36,082 bases of DNA, taken from contig JAFDZI010000036.1 of the NCBI GenBank assembly GCA_018266955.1, forward strand, positions 1-36,082, in the 5' to 3' direction. A program made the position numbers and the translations under genes. Under the pieces are notes generated by a model that worked only from the letters and a program-made list of their open reading frames with translations, made no database searches and was not told the origin of the DNA. Positions 15,542 to 24,252 of this stretch are shown piece by piece. How positions within the stretch are numbered: the first letter of the stretch is position 1; every line of letters begins with the position of its first letter. The stretch is from Bacteroidota bacterium. Lineage in GTDB: Bacteria > Bacteroidota > Bacteroidia > Flavobacteriales > Weeksellaceae.

Positions 15542-16921
15542 TTATTTTGCAGCTTCCAATTTCACAGTAAAGTGTCTGAGGATAGGCGATTCCCAGGTAA
15601 TGTTGTACCCTTTTGTAATTTCATTTCTTCTTTCAAAAATATTTTTCAACGCAACCGCAACATAATACATATGGTTATTGGTGTAAGTTCTTCTTGGGAT
15701 GGCCAAACGCAGCAATTCCATTTTTGGATACCTGTTTTCACGGGTTTCTGGATCTCTATCTGCTAAAATAGTCCCAATTTCTACCCCTCTCACGCCGGCT
15801 TCTTTATACAATTCGATTCCTAAAGTTTGCGCAGGAAATTCTTCTCTTGGCACATTCGGTAAAAATTTAAGCGCATCGATAAAAATGGCATGCCCTCCTA
15901 TCGGTCTTTGGATTGGGATTCCCCATTCAATTAGTAAATTCCCAAGATATTCGATTTGTGTAATTCTGCTTTCCAAATAATCAAATTCTGTAGCTTCGTC
16001 TAGTCCTACCGCTAAAGCCGCCATATCTCTTCCTGCCATACCTCCATAGGTAATGAATCCTTCGTAAATGATGGTGAAATTAGACGCTGTTCTGAAGATT
16101 TCCTCATTATTTAAAGCGATAAAACCACCGATGTTCACCAAACCATCTTTTTTGGAAGACATGGTCATCCCGATACCATAAGAGAATATTTCTTTGCAAA
16201 TTTCTTTGATGCTTCTGTGCTCTTGTCCTTTTTCTCTTTTTTTGATGAAATAAGCATTTTCCGCAAATCGTGCCGAATCGAAAATCAACGGAATACCATA
16301 ACGATCGGAAAGTTCTTTTACCGCCTTTACATTTTCAATAGATACGGGCTGTCCTCCTGAAGAGTTACAAGTAATCGTCACCAAACAGAAAGGAATTTTT
16401 TCTTTGGTGTATTTTTTATACACTTCTTCTAATTTCACCAAATCTATATTCCCTTTAAATGGGTGTTCCAATTCGGTATCGAAAGCTTCGTCTATGGTAC
16501 AATCAATGGCGTGGGCTTTTCTGAATTCTATATGTCCTTTGGTGGTATCAAAATGGGAATTTCCGGGGATTACATCGCCTTCTTTAACCATAGCAGAAAA
16601 CAATACATTCTCTGCAGCTCGTCCTTGGTGGGTAGGCAATAAATATTGATAGCCTGTAATATTGTACACGGTTTGCTTTAATTCTTCAAAAGATCGTGCA
16701 CCGGCATAACTTTCGTCACCTCGCATTAAGGCAGCCCATTGCTTATCGGACATGGCTCCAGTCCCGGAATCGGTTAATAAATCGATAAAAACTTTAGAGC
16801 TAGACAAATTAAATAAGTTGTAATCTGCTTCTTTTATCCATTGTTCTCTTTCTTCTGGAGTGGATTGTCCTATGGGTTCCACCATTTTTATTCTGTAAGG
16901 TTCTGCGTAAGGTAATTTCAT
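15542..16921 (-). CDS. tnaA: Tryptophanase (tryptophan indole-lyase)
   Basis: 459-aa PLP enzyme of the tryptophanase/tyrosine phenol-lyase family, cleaving L-Trp to indole, pyruvate and ammonia in the cytoplasm. The PLP lysine is in MSSKKDG (K257/K258); other family blocks are THQGRAAEN, TITCNSSGGQP and FDSARFAENAYF. Two features favour tryptophanase over tyrosine phenol-lyase: ILRHFTVKL near the end keeps the His (H450, equivalent to E. coli His463) where the lyase for tyrosine has Phe, and AGVRGVEIG replaces the GVRxMERG-type block of that enzyme. It is monocistronic, with a terminator downstream and a long upstream region. Indole formation is a common trait in Weeksellaceae. Confidence 0.93.
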   Translation of the reverse strand: MKLPYAEPYRIKMVEPIGQSTPEEREQWIKEADYNLFNLSSSKVFIDLLTDSGTGAMSDKQWAALMRGDESYAGARSFEELKQTVYNITGYQYLLPTHQGRAAENVLFSAMVKEGDVIPGNSHFDTTKGHIEFRKAHAIDCTIDEAFDTELEHPFKGNIDLVKLEEVYKKYTKEKIPFCLVTITCNSSGGQPVSIENVKAVKELSDRYGIPLIFDSARFAENAYFIKKREKGQEHRSIKEICKEIFSYGIGMTMSSKKDGLVNIGGFIALNNEEIFRTASNFTIIYEGFITYGGMAGRDMAALAVGLDEATEFDYLESRITQIEYLGNLLIEWGIPIQRPIGGHAIFIDALKFLPNVPREEFPAQTLGIELYKEAGVRGVEIGTILADRDPETRENRYPKMELLRLAIPRRTYTNNHMYYVAVALKNIFERRNEITKGYNITWESPILRHFTVKLEAAK

Positions 16922-17018
16922 GTGTAGCTAATTTTTTATTGTTTGAATTAAGTTAAAATTGAAAATAAAATATAGAACAATTCAACCTCATTCAGGCGCT
17001 TTGAAAATGCAACGATCA

Positions 17019-17040
17019 CTATGTGATTTAGAAATCATAG
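17019..17040. promoter_or_regulatory. Inverted repeat upstream of tnaA, possible operator
   Basis: TGATTT-AG-AAATCA is a perfect 6+2+6 palindrome, widened imperfectly by CTATG and ATAG on its sides. It lies between the putative tnaA -7 element and the tnaA start, about 100 nt before the ATG. The TGAT/ATCA halves recall CRP/FNR-type sites, but the spacing (6 nt) differs from both FNR and CRP consensus. Confidence 0.35.
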
Positions 17041-17070
17041 AAGTGTTTTAATGAATTATAGTTCAGGGGT

Positions 17071-17078
17071 CAAAGATA
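17071..17078 (-). promoter_or_regulatory. Possible -7 element for tnaA
   Basis: TATCTTTG on the minus strand matches TAnnTTTG exactly, but there is no TTG at a suitable distance. If used, tnaA has a leader of about 145 nt containing the inverted repeat. Confidence 0.35.
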
Positions 17079-17183
17079 ATTATTTTTGAGTTTTATGTTA
17101 AAAAAAATACCAAGATGAAGCAAACAAAGAAGCATTTTGCTTGTTAGTAGGAAATATTTCCATAAAAAAACACTCATACTATG

Positions 17184-17212
17184 TTGTAAGTCAAAATAAA
17201 TGATTACTTTTG
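17184..17212 (+). promoter_or_regulatory. Bacteroidetes-type promoter of rplU-rpmA
   Basis: TTG (17184-17186), an 18-nt spacer and TACTTTTG (17205-17212) fit the consensus very well. The predicted start near 17216 leaves a 40-nt leader before rplU. Confidence 0.8.
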
Positions 17213-17255
17213 CAGACCAAAATAAGATTAATTATTAACTAAAAATTTATAAACA

Positions 17256-17567
17256 ATGTTTGCAATTGTAGAGATAGCAGGGCTTCAATACAGAGTTGAA
17301 AAAGACCAGAAGTTGTTTGTGAACCGTTTGAAAGGAGATAAAGGAGCATCTGTTTCTTTTGACAAAGTTCTTCTTACTTCTAATGGTTCTGTAACAGTGG
17401 GCGCCCCAGCTGTAAGCGGAGTTTCAGTAAGTGCTGAAATTTTAGATCATGTAAAAGCTGATAAAGTAATCGTTTTCAAAAAGAAAAGAAGAAAAGGTTA
17501 CGAAAAGAAAAATGGTCACAGACAGTCTTTAACACAAATCAAGATTACTTCAATCACTGGTTTCTAA
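17256..17567 (+). CDS. rplU: 50S ribosomal protein L21
   Basis: 103-aa bL21, a component of the large ribosomal subunit that binds 23S rRNA. The N-terminus MFAIVEIAGLQYRVEKDQ and the C-terminal KKKRRKGYEKKNGHRQSLTQIKI block are characteristic, and the length is typical. It has its own strong promoter and is followed 50 nt later by rpmA, the almost universal gene partner. Confidence 0.98.
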   Translation: MFAIVEIAGLQYRVEKDQKLFVNRLKGDKGASVSFDKVLLTSNGSVTVGAPAVSGVSVSAEILDHVKADKVIVFKKKRRKGYEKKNGHRQSLTQIKITSITGF

Positions 17568-17617
17568 TCTAAAGACAACAATAATTAATTATTAACACCC
17601 AAAAACCATAAAATAAA

Positions 17618-17875
17618 ATGGCACACAAGAAAGGAGTCGGTAGTTCCAAGAACGGTAGAGAATCTCACTCTAAAAGATTAGGAGTTAAGATTTTTGGTGG
17701 ACAAGAAGCTATTGCTGGGAATATCATTGTAAGACAAAGAGGTACCCAACACCACCCTGGTGAAAATGTAGGTATTGGTAAAGACCATACTTTATTTGCA
17801 CTTGTAGATGGTAAAGTAGTTTTCAGAAAGAAAGCAAACAACAGATCTTTCGTATCTGTAGAACCAAACGCTTAA
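17618..17875 (+). CDS. rpmA: 50S ribosomal protein L27
   Basis: 85-aa bL27, located near the peptidyl-transferase centre. It starts [24 protein letters not shown], with the usual Gly/Ser/Lys-rich N-terminal tail and no N-terminal extension needing cleavage as in Firmicutes. [33 protein letters not shown] follows the family closely. It lies 50 nt after rplU and ends before a strong terminator. Confidence 0.98.
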   Translation: MAHKKGVGSSKNGRESHSKRLGVKIFGGQEAIAGNIIVRQRGTQHHPGENVGIGKDHTLFALVDGKVVFRKKANNRSFVSVEPNA

Positions 17876-17897
17876 TCTAAGCGTTATACGAAAATTT

Positions 17898-17925
17898 AAA
17901 ATGTCCTTTCAAGGGCATTTTTTTT
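17898..17925 (+). terminator. Rho-independent terminator of rplU-rpmA
   Basis: AAATGTCCTT pairs with AAGGGCATTT (one G-T pair), followed by a run of T. It lies 23 nt after the rpmA stop. Confidence 0.8.
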
Positions 17926-17937
17926 ACTTCGAATTTT

Positions 17938-17971
17938 AAAACCTTCGTACGAAAAGCACGAAGGTTTTTTA
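17938..17971. terminator. Bidirectional terminator between rpmA and trpS
   Basis: AAACCTTCGT (17938-17947) pairs with ACGAAGGTTT (17958-17967). It has a T tail on the right and an A run on the left, serving the convergent rpmA (+) and trpS (-), whose stop is at 17992. Confidence 0.8.
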
Positions 17972-17991
17972 TTTGTTCGACCTATTATAGA

Positions 17992-18960
17992 CTACATCCC
18001 CAAACTCTTTCGAGCTTTGGATAAGGTTTCTTGGGCAATTACCCTTGTCTTCTCAGCACCTTCAAGTAGCTTAGCTTCCAATTCTTCAAGGTGATTCATA
18101 TAATAATCAAACTTTTCTCTTTCGGTTTTAAAATGCGAAAGTATAAGTTGTAATAACTCTGTCTTTGCATGTCCATAACCAAAATTACCCGCAAGGTACT
18201 TAGCTCTTAATGCTTCGGTCTGCTCAGAAGATGCAATCAGACTATAGATTGAAAAAACTTTACATGTATCTGGATTTTTGGGTTCTTCCAAAGGTGTAGA
18301 GTCGGTTTCTATGCTCATCACCTGTTTTTTTAATTGCTTTTCGGGCAAGAAAATATTAATGATATTCCCTCTGGATTTAGACATTTTATGCCCATCGGTT
18401 CCGGGAACATATTTGGTTTCTTCTTGTAATTCGGCTTGAGGCAAAACAAAAACTTCACCCATTTGGTGATTAAATCTCGCACCCACATCTCTTGCCATTT
18501 CCAAATGTTGTAACTGATCTTTCCCTACTGGGACCACTTCGGCATCATACAATAATATATCGGCAGCCATCAGCATGGGATAAGAGAAAAGACCTGCATT
18601 TACATCTTCCAATCGGTCGGCTTTGTCTTTAAAAGAATGAGCCAATTGCAGTCTGGAAAATGGAAAAAAGCAAGACAAATACCAAGAAAGTTCGCACACT
18701 TCCGGAATATCGGATTGGCGGTAGAAAAATGTTTTTTCCGTATCGAGTCCGCAAGCTAGCCAAGCAGCTGCGATTTCATAGGTATTTTGTTTTAAATCTG
18801 CTGCATTCTTGATTTGTGTTAACGAATGCATATTGGCAATAAACAAGAACGATTCGTTTTCTGGTTTTTTGGATAATTCAATTGCTGGAATAATTGCTCC
18901 TAGAAGATTCCCCAAATGTGGGGTTCCTGTGGCTTGTATTCCGGTAAGTATTCTAGACAT
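17992..18960 (-). CDS. trpS: Tryptophan--tRNA ligase
   Basis: 322-aa class I aminoacyl-tRNA synthetase charging tRNA-Trp. The N-terminal ILTGIQATGTPHLGNLLGAI contains the HIGH-type signature (HLGN, residues 15-18), and GHKMSKSRGN near residue 193 is the KMSKS loop that activates the adenylate step. The block DLQNTYEIAA and the helical C-terminal part are as expected for bacterial TrpRS, and length is normal. It follows lspA by 39 nt on the same strand and is probably expressed from the lspA promoter. No T-box or leader is seen. Confidence 0.97.
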   Translation of the reverse strand: MSRILTGIQATGTPHLGNLLGAIIPAIELSKKPENESFLFIANMHSLTQIKNAADLKQNTYEIAAAWLACGLDTEKTFFYRQSDIPEVCELSWYLSCFFPFSRLQLAHSFKDKADRLEDVNAGLFSYPMLMAADILLYDAEVVPVGKDQLQHLEMARDVGARFNHQMGEVFVLPQAELQEETKYVPGTDGHKMSKSRGNIINIFLPEKQLKKQVMSIETDSTPLEEPKNPDTCKVFSIYSLIASSEQTEALRAKYLAGNFGYGHAKTELLQLILSHFKTEREKFDYYMNHLEELEAKLLEGAEKTRVIAQETLSKARKSLGM

Positions 18961-18999
18961 AATCTTAGTAAATTATACTATTTTAAATTTTTAATTAAG

Positions 19000-19641
19000 T
19001 TAAAGATCAAATCCGTTGGGGAAAGCTTTTTTTCTGAACAAATATAAAAGCCCAGCACCAACGGTAATTGCAGCGTCTGCAATATTAAAAATGTATTTAA
19101 AAAATTCTATATGTTTGCCTCCTATCAGAGGCCAACTTTCTGGCACCCACCAATCGACCAAAGGAAAATGCAACATATCCACCACACATCCTTTCATAAA
19201 GGATGAATAACCATGGCCTAAGGCGGTAAGATGAGAAATCCCTCCATATTCTATCCATCTGCCCACACTTTCATCAAACTGCGAACCACTATCGAAAATC
19301 ATTCCATAGAACATACCATCGATAAGATTGCCAATGGCTCCGGCAAAAATCATTGCCATTGGGATCATTAAATAATTGGTGGTTCTGCCTTCTTTAGTCC
19401 ATTTCCTAAACAAATAGATCATTCCACCAATAAGGGCAATTCTTAAGATAACCAATGCGTATTTCCCTAATAATCCCCCAAAATGTAAGCCATAGGCCAT
19501 ACCTGGATTTTCTACAAAAGTGAGTTTAAATCCTGGAAATACATCAATGCTTTCGCCAAGGTTGAAATGGGTTTTAATATAAATTTTGGATAGCTGATCC
19601 AAGACTAAGATAATTAAGGATATAATGGCTATTTTTTTCAT
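19000..19641 (-). CDS. lspA: Lipoprotein signal peptidase (signal peptidase II)
   Basis: 213-aa inner-membrane aspartyl protease that removes signal peptides from prolipoproteins after lipidation. Four hydrophobic segments are visible (about 3-14, 58-78, 90-110, 190-205). Family motifs are NPGMAYG (45-51), GAIGNLID (101-108), VVDM with catalytic Asp155 and FNIADAA with catalytic Asp189. About 40 extra residues lie between GNLID and VVDM compared with E. coli LspA (usually about 165 aa), a lengthening I associate with Bacteroidetes. It precedes trpS by 39 nt and has a promoter at 19676-19706. Confidence 0.95.
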   Translation of the reverse strand: MKKIAIISLIILVLDQLSKIYIKTHFNLGESIDVFPGFKLTFVENPGMAYGLHFGGLLGKYALVILRIALIGGMIYLFRKWTKEGRTTNYLMIPMAMIFAGAIGNLIDGMFYGMIFDSGSQFDESVGRWIEYGGISHLTALGHGYSSFMKGCVVDMLHFPLVDWWVPESWPLIGGKHIEFFKYIFNIADAAITVGAGLLYLFRKKAFPNGFDL

Positions 19642-19675
19642 TTGTAGAAATTTATTATTTTTTATTTGTCAAATA

Positions 19676-19706
19676 CAAACCTAACGAAGTGGTTCGACCA
19701 AGTCAA
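19676..19706 (-). promoter_or_regulatory. Bacteroidetes-type promoter of lspA-trpS
   Basis: Minus strand TTG (19706-19704), a 20-nt spacer and TAGGTTTG (19683-19676). The predicted leader is about 30 nt. This suggests lspA-trpS can be transcribed separately from the genes upstream. Confidence 0.6.
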
Positions 19707-19853
19707 TCGCCAATCTTCATGGGTGTTTATCTCCATCTTTTTATTTTTTTAAAGGAGTCGATGATTGTTAATTGCGTAAAAAGCAAATTTGTACATGACG
19801 ATTGCAAATTATTGTTAAACCAACCATAAATGTTTGTTTTGGTTTTCGAATTT

Positions 19854-20096
19854 TTATTTTAATTGTTTGGACAGTTCATCCAGTCGTCTTTTATCTTTTT
19901 CAGATAAATCATCAATTCCCTTCTTGCCCATTTTACTTAGAATATGGTCAATTTCATTTTGAATTTCAACTTTCTTACTGTTGTATTCATCATCAATGGT
20001 ATAAGCTTGTCCGAGTTTTTGGGGTTTCGCCCAATACTTTTTAATTCCGAACCAGAGCAGCAAAATCACTGCCAAAAGAATAATAAGAACTGTCAT
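19854..20096 (-). CDS. Small single-pass membrane protein of unknown function
   Basis: 80-aa protein with one N-terminal membrane helix (MTVLIILLAVILLLWFGI) and a charged cytoplasmic tail. The tail ends with EIDHILSKMGKKGIDDLSEKDKRRLDELSKQL, a helix-turn-helix-like element resembling the short DUF6576-type tail found on some Bacteroidetes membrane proteins. The frame begins at a TTG at 20105, but the ATG at 20096 is better. A terminator-like hairpin lies just upstream, so expression may be partly uncoupled from the dksA-like gene before it. Function unknown; it lies in the ileS-dksA-lspA neighbourhood. Confidence 0.75.
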   Translation of the reverse strand: MTVLIILLAVILLLWFGIKKYWAKPQKLGQAYTIDDEYNSKKVEIQNEIDHILSKMGKKGIDDLSEKDKRRLDELSKQLK

Positions 20097-20099
20097 ATT

Positions 20100-20143
20100 T
20101 CGCAAAACAGGTTTATAATGCCCAAAGGAACACTATAAACCTG
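20100..20143 (-). terminator. Hairpin with short T tail between dksA-like and small membrane gene
   Basis: CAGGTTTATA (20108-20117) and TATAAACCTG (20134-20143) form a perfect 10-bp stem around a 16-nt loop. On the minus strand TTTTG follows. It ends a few bases before the ATG at 20096, so it may terminate or attenuate, or hinder translation of that gene. Confidence 0.6.
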
Positions 20144-20167
20144 AAATAATTATTGCTGATTAAAAAA

Positions 20168-20545
20168 TTATCGTTGCATATTTTTCGCTTCAATGCTCAG
20201 CGTAGCATGCGGAACGGCCATAAGTCTTTCTTTAGGAATTAACTTACCGGTCACTCTGCAGATGCCATAGGTTTTGTTTTCAATTCTTATTAAGGCGTGT
20301 TTCAAATCGCGGATAAATTTTTCTTGTCTGCCCGCCAAAATAGCATTTTGTTCTTTGCTCAATGTTTCAGCTCCTTCTTCAAAAGCTTTGAAGGTGGGCG
20401 AAGTATCATCGGTCCCATTATTCTGATCGTTGAGAAAACTCTCATTAATCATATTCAAATCGCTTTCTGCTTTGGCTATTTTATCTAAAATCAGCTTTTT
20501 AAATTCTTGCAAATCCGCTTCGCTGTATCGTACTCTCTCGTCCAT
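20168..20545 (-). CDS. TraR/DksA family transcriptional regulator
   Basis: 125-aa protein of the DksA/TraR family, which in proteobacteria binds RNA polymerase through the secondary channel and works with ppGpp. An N-terminal coiled-coil (about 10-95) contains the acidic DDTSPTF tip region, and the C-terminal part ends YGICRVTGKLIPKERLMAVPHATLSIEAKN. Only one of the four zinc Cys of canonical DksA is present, a form I associate with Bacteroidetes, so the C-terminal fold must be held differently. It lies 54 nt after ileS on the same strand; ileS-dksA-lspA clustering is common in the phylum. Confidence 0.88.
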   Translation of the reverse strand: MDERVRYSEADLQEFKKLILDKIAKAESDLNMINESFLNDQNNGTDDTSPTFKAFEEGAETLSKEQNAILAGRQEKFIRDLKHALIRIENKTYGICRVTGKLIPKERLMAVPHATLSIEAKNMQR

Positions 20546-20599
20546 GTTTTTTGTTTTTCTAATGTTAATTGGTGTTTAATTTTCATAGTCTCTCAAAGA

Positions 20600-23500
20600 T
20601 TACAATCTTTCTACATTTACTTTAAATGCAATCTCATCAATTTCTATTTCTGTATAATTTTGAAGTGAATGTACAAATTCTATTTTATCTGACAATACTT
20701 CATTATTAATATATTGTTGATTGTGGATAAGTTCTGCTTTAAAAGGGGTATTTTCTTCTAATATTAATGAAATTCTATCTGTAAGATCAAAATCATTGTC
20801 TTTTCTAATATTTTGAATTCTATTCACAAATTCTCTAGAAATCCCTTCTGCTTTCAACTCATCGTTTATCGTCAAATCCAAAGCTACTGTAACTTTTCCT
20901 TCACTAATGACGGTCCATCCTGGAATATCTTTGGTGGTAATTTCTGCATCTTCTAAAGCTATTTCATAACCTGATACTTGGATTTTTCCATTTTTTTCCA
21001 GCTCATCTATTTGATTTGCATTGAAGTTTTGAATTTCTGCTGCCACCGTTTTCATGTCTTTACCCAATTTCGGTCCTAAAGATTTAAAATTAGGCTTTAT
21101 TTGTTTCACAATCAATTCACTAGCCTCTTCTGCATTAATAAGCTGCAACTCTTTCACATTCACTTCTTGCGTTATCAAATCGCTAACAGCTAAAATTTGA
21201 CTTTCTGTCTTAGCATCCAACACCGGAATCATCACTTTTTGAAGTGGTTGTCTCACTTTGATATTTTCTTTTTTTCTAAGTGAAAATACCATGGAAGTAA
21301 TTTGCTGTGCCAAATGGGTTTTCTCTACCAAATCAAGGTCTATTAATGATTCATTCGCTTTAGGGAAATCAGATAAATGAACGCTATCCACCGTTTCTTT
21401 ACCTGTCACCGAATTCAAATCGCGGAACAACTGATCCATGAAGAAAGGTGCGATGGGTGCAGCAATTTTAGCCACGGTTGCCAAACAAGTATAAAGCGTT
21501 TGGTATGCCGAAATTTTATCTTCCGAATAATCTCCTTTCCAGAATCTTCTTCTACACAACCTCACATACCAGTTGGATAGATTATCATTCACAAAAGTGT
21601 TGATGGCTCTGGCCACCTTGGTAGGTTCATAGTCATTATAAAATTCCGTAACCTCTTTCACCAACAAATGCAATTCGGACAATATCCAACGGTCTATTTC
21701 CGGTCTGTTTTCAACTTCGTTTTCCTCATATTTAAATCCATCTACATTGGCATATAGGGTAAAAAAGGAATAGGTATTGTACAAAGTTCCGAAGAATTTT
21801 CTTCTCACCTCATCAATACCTTCGAGGTCGAATTTTAAATTTTCCCAAGGATTGGCATTGGAAATCATGTACCAACGCGTAGCATCGGGACCATACTTTT
21901 TAAGTGTTTCAAACGGGTCAATCGCATTTCCCAATCGTTTGGACATTTTCTGTCCGTTTTTATCCAAAACCAAACCATTGGACACCACATTTTTGTATGC
22001 CACTCCATCAAAAACAGTTGTAGCAATCGCATGTAAGGTATAAAACCAACCTCTGGTTTGATCGACACCTTCCGCAATAAAATCTGCTGGGAAAGCCTTA
22101 TTTTCATCAATTAATTCTTTGTTTTCGAAAGGATAATGCAATTGAGCATAAGGCATCGCCCCGGAGTCGAACCATACATCAATAAGGTCACTTTCTCTGC
22201 GCATAGGTTTACCCGATGCAGAAACCAGAACAATCTCGTCCACAATATTTTTATGCAAATCAATTTTCGCATAATTTTCTTCGGACATATTCCCTATTTC
22301 AAACTCTTTAAAAGGATTTTGGGACATGATTCCATGTTGAATCGATTTTTCTATCTCTAAATACAATTCCTCCACAGAGCCTATAATGATTTCCTCTTTG
22401 GCATCTTCGGTTCTCCAGATAGGCAAAGGGATTCCCCAATATCGAGAGCGGGAAAGATTCCAATCGTTTACATTTTCTAGCCAGTTGGCAAATCGACCTT
22501 CACCTGTAGATTTGGGTTTCCAGTTGATGCTTTGATTGAGTTCTACCAAGCGGTTTTTTACTTGCGACATTTTCACAAACCAAGAATCCAATGGGTAATA
22601 CAAAACTGGCTTATCTGTTCTCCAACAATGGGGATAAGAGTGAACATATTTTTCTACTTTAAAGGCTTTGTTTTCGGTTTTTAATAAGATAGCCAATTCT
22701 ACATCCCAAGATTTTTCGGGTGCCGCACCTTCATCGTAATATTCGTTTTTAATGTATTTTCCAGCAAAAATTTCAGGCACATTTTCTCCTTTCAAGAATT
22801 TACCAGTTAAATCGACCAATGGCACCAAGTTGTCGTTTTCATCTTTCACCAACATTGGAGGCACACCAGCATCTTTGGCTACTTTGGCATCGTCTGCACC
22901 AAAAGTAGGAGCCGTATGCACAATTCCGGTTCCGTCCTCGGTGGTTACGAAATCTCCTGGAATAACAACAAAGGCTTTTTCAGGATTTTCGGCAGGTAAA
23001 AACCAAGGCACCAATTGCTCATACGAAGTACCTATCATATCCGAACCTTTAAATTCGGCAATTATTTGATAAGGAATTACTTTGGTTTCGGAAGAGAATT
23101 GGATAAAATCTTCTTCTACTGTGGTTTCTACAAATTTTTTCCCGAACTGTTTTGCTACCAAAGCTTTGGCCAAAATAACATAAACCGATTGGAAAGTATA
23201 TTGGTTGAATGTTTTTACCAATACATAATCGATGGCATTACCAACGGTTAGTGCGGTATTGCTCGGCAAAGTCCAAGGCGTAGTAGTCCAAGCCAAAATA
23301 TGAATGGGCTGTTGGTTGTGAACGGACAGTTTTTGACTTAATTTTTCAGATAAATATTTCACTTTAAACTGAGCCACAACCGTGGTATCCGACACATCGC
23401 GGTAAGTTCCTGGCTGGTTCAACTCATGAGAGGAAAGCCCGGTTCCTGCTTTTGGAGAATACGGTTGTATGGTGTATCCTTTATACAAAAGCTCTTTGTT

Positions 23501-24004
23501 GTACAACTGCTTTAGCAACCACCAAACCGTTTCCATATACTTGGGTTGGTAGGTAATGTATGGATTTTCCAAATCTACCCAATAGCCAATTTTTTCGGTT
23601 AAGTCATTCCAAATATCAGTATATCTCATGACGGCATTTTTACATGCCTGATTGTATTCTTCTATCGTAATTTTTTTGCCAATATCTTCTTTGGTGATTC
23701 CCAATTCTTTCTCAACGCCTAACTCTACAGGCAATCCGTGGGTATCCCAACCTGCTTTACGAAAAACTTGTTTTCCGTTTTGAGTTTGAAAACGACAAAA
23801 AATATCCTTAATCGCTCTAGCCATAACATGGTGAATTCCTGGCAAACCATTGGCAGAAGGAGGTCCCTCATAAAAAACATATTCAGGTTGACCTTTACGA
23901 ATTTCTACGGATTTTTTGAAAGTATCTTCATTTTTCCAGGCGGCTGCAACTTGGTCTGCAACCGTTATTAAATCGAGGTTTTTATATTCAGGAAATCTAT
24001 TCAT
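20600..24004 (-). CDS. ileS: Isoleucine--tRNA ligase
   Basis: 1134-aa class I aminoacyl-tRNA synthetase charging tRNA-Ile, with CP1 editing domain. HIGH-type motif PGIHH at residues 55-59 after GPPSANG, KMSKR loop (NGQKMSKRLGNAIDP) near residue 686, and WTTTPWTLPSNTAL of the editing domain. The C-terminal anticodon and extension part is long, without the zinc-binding Cys of E. coli IleRS, as in the longer eukaryote-like IleRS type. It is the first gene of the minus-strand housekeeping run ileS-dksA-like-small membrane protein-lspA-trpS. A TATATTCG near 24040 is only an approximate -7 box. Confidence 0.97.
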   Translation of the reverse strand: MNRFPEYKNLDLITVADQVAAAWKNEDTFKKSVEIRKGQPEYVFYEGPPSANGLPGIHHVMARAIKDIFCRFQTQNGKQVFRKAGWDTHGLPVELGVEKELGITKEDIGKKITIEEYNQACKNAVMRYTDIWNDLTEKIGYWVDLENPYITYQPKYMETVWWLLKQLYNKELLYKGYTIQPYSPKAGTGLSSHELNQPGTYRDVSDTTVVAQFKVKYLSEKLSQKLSVHNQQPIHILAWTTTPWTLPSNTALTVGNAIDYVLVKTFNQYTFQSVYVILAKALVAKQFGKKFVETTVEEDFIQFSSETKVIPYQIIAEFKGSDMIGTSYEQLVPWFLPAENPEKAFVVIPGDFVTTEDGTGIVHTAPTFGADDAKVAKDAGVPPMLVKDENDNLVPLVDLTGKFLKGENVPEIFAGKYIKNEYYDEGAAPEKSWDVELAILLKTENKAFKVEKYVHSYPHCWRTDKPVLYYPLDSWFVKMSQVKNRLVELNQSINWKPKSTGEGRFANWLENVNDWNLSRSRYWGIPLPIWRTEDAKEEIIIGSVEELYLEIEKSIQHGIMSQNPFKEFEIGNMSEENYAKIDLHKNIVDEIVLVSASGKPMRRESDLIDVWFDSGAMPYAQLHYPFENKELIDENKAFPADFIAEGVDQTRGWFYTLHAIATTVFDGVAYKNVVSNGLVLDKNGQKMSKRLGNAIDPFETLKKYGPDATRWYMISNANPWENLKFDLEGIDEVRRKFFGTLYNTYSFFTLYANVDGFKYEENEVENRPEIDRWILSELHLLVKEVTEFYNDYEPTKVARAINTFVNDNLSNWYVRLCRRRFWKGDYSEDKISAYQTLYTCLATVAKIAAPIAPFFMDQLFRDLNSVTGKETVDSVHLSDFPKANESLIDLDLVEKTHLAQQITSMVFSLRKKENIKVRQPLQKVMIPVLDAKTESQILAVSDLITQEVNVKELQLINAEEASELIVKQIKPNFKSLGPKLGKDMKTVAAEIQNFNANQIDELEKNGKIQVSGYEIALEDAEITTKDIPGWTVISEGKVTVALDLTINDELKAEGISREFVNRIQNIRKDNDFDLTDRISLILEENTPFKAELIHNQQYINNEVLSDKIEFVHSLQNYTEIEIDEIAFKVNVERL

Positions 24005-24252
24005 TGTTCGTTATTTCGCTTATTTTTATATAATCGTGCGAATATAAGAAATTTCAATGAAAAAAAACAGGTAAATAGTTATGATTTAATCATGGTTTAG
24101 AACGGATTACATTCTATAAATAAGAAAATTAGACCAATACAAAATTCTCCGCTGGCACGAACATCAAAAACAAAAAAACACAAGATATCCCAAAAAAATA
24201 ATTAGATTTACAAAGTAAAATCGATGCTGGTGGATTTTTATTACAAGCAGGC

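Larger units (their letters stand above)
16922..17255. other. Divergent intergenic region tnaA / rplU
   Basis: 334 nt without a convincing gene. It holds the rplU promoter (17184-17212), a minus-strand -7 element (17071-17078), and an inverted repeat at 17019-17040. A 16-codon minus-strand frame (17038-16988) has no Trp codon and is not taken as a TnaC-type leader. Confidence 0.6.

Noticed and set aside
16988..17038. 16-codon minus-strand frame in the tnaA leader, possible TnaC-type peptide
   Set aside because: It contains no Trp codon and no resemblance to TnaC, and frames of this length are expected by chance.
19685..19705. GGTTCGA string resembling a tRNA T-loop
   Set aside because: No matching acceptor, D or anticodon stems around it; it overlaps the lspA promoter.
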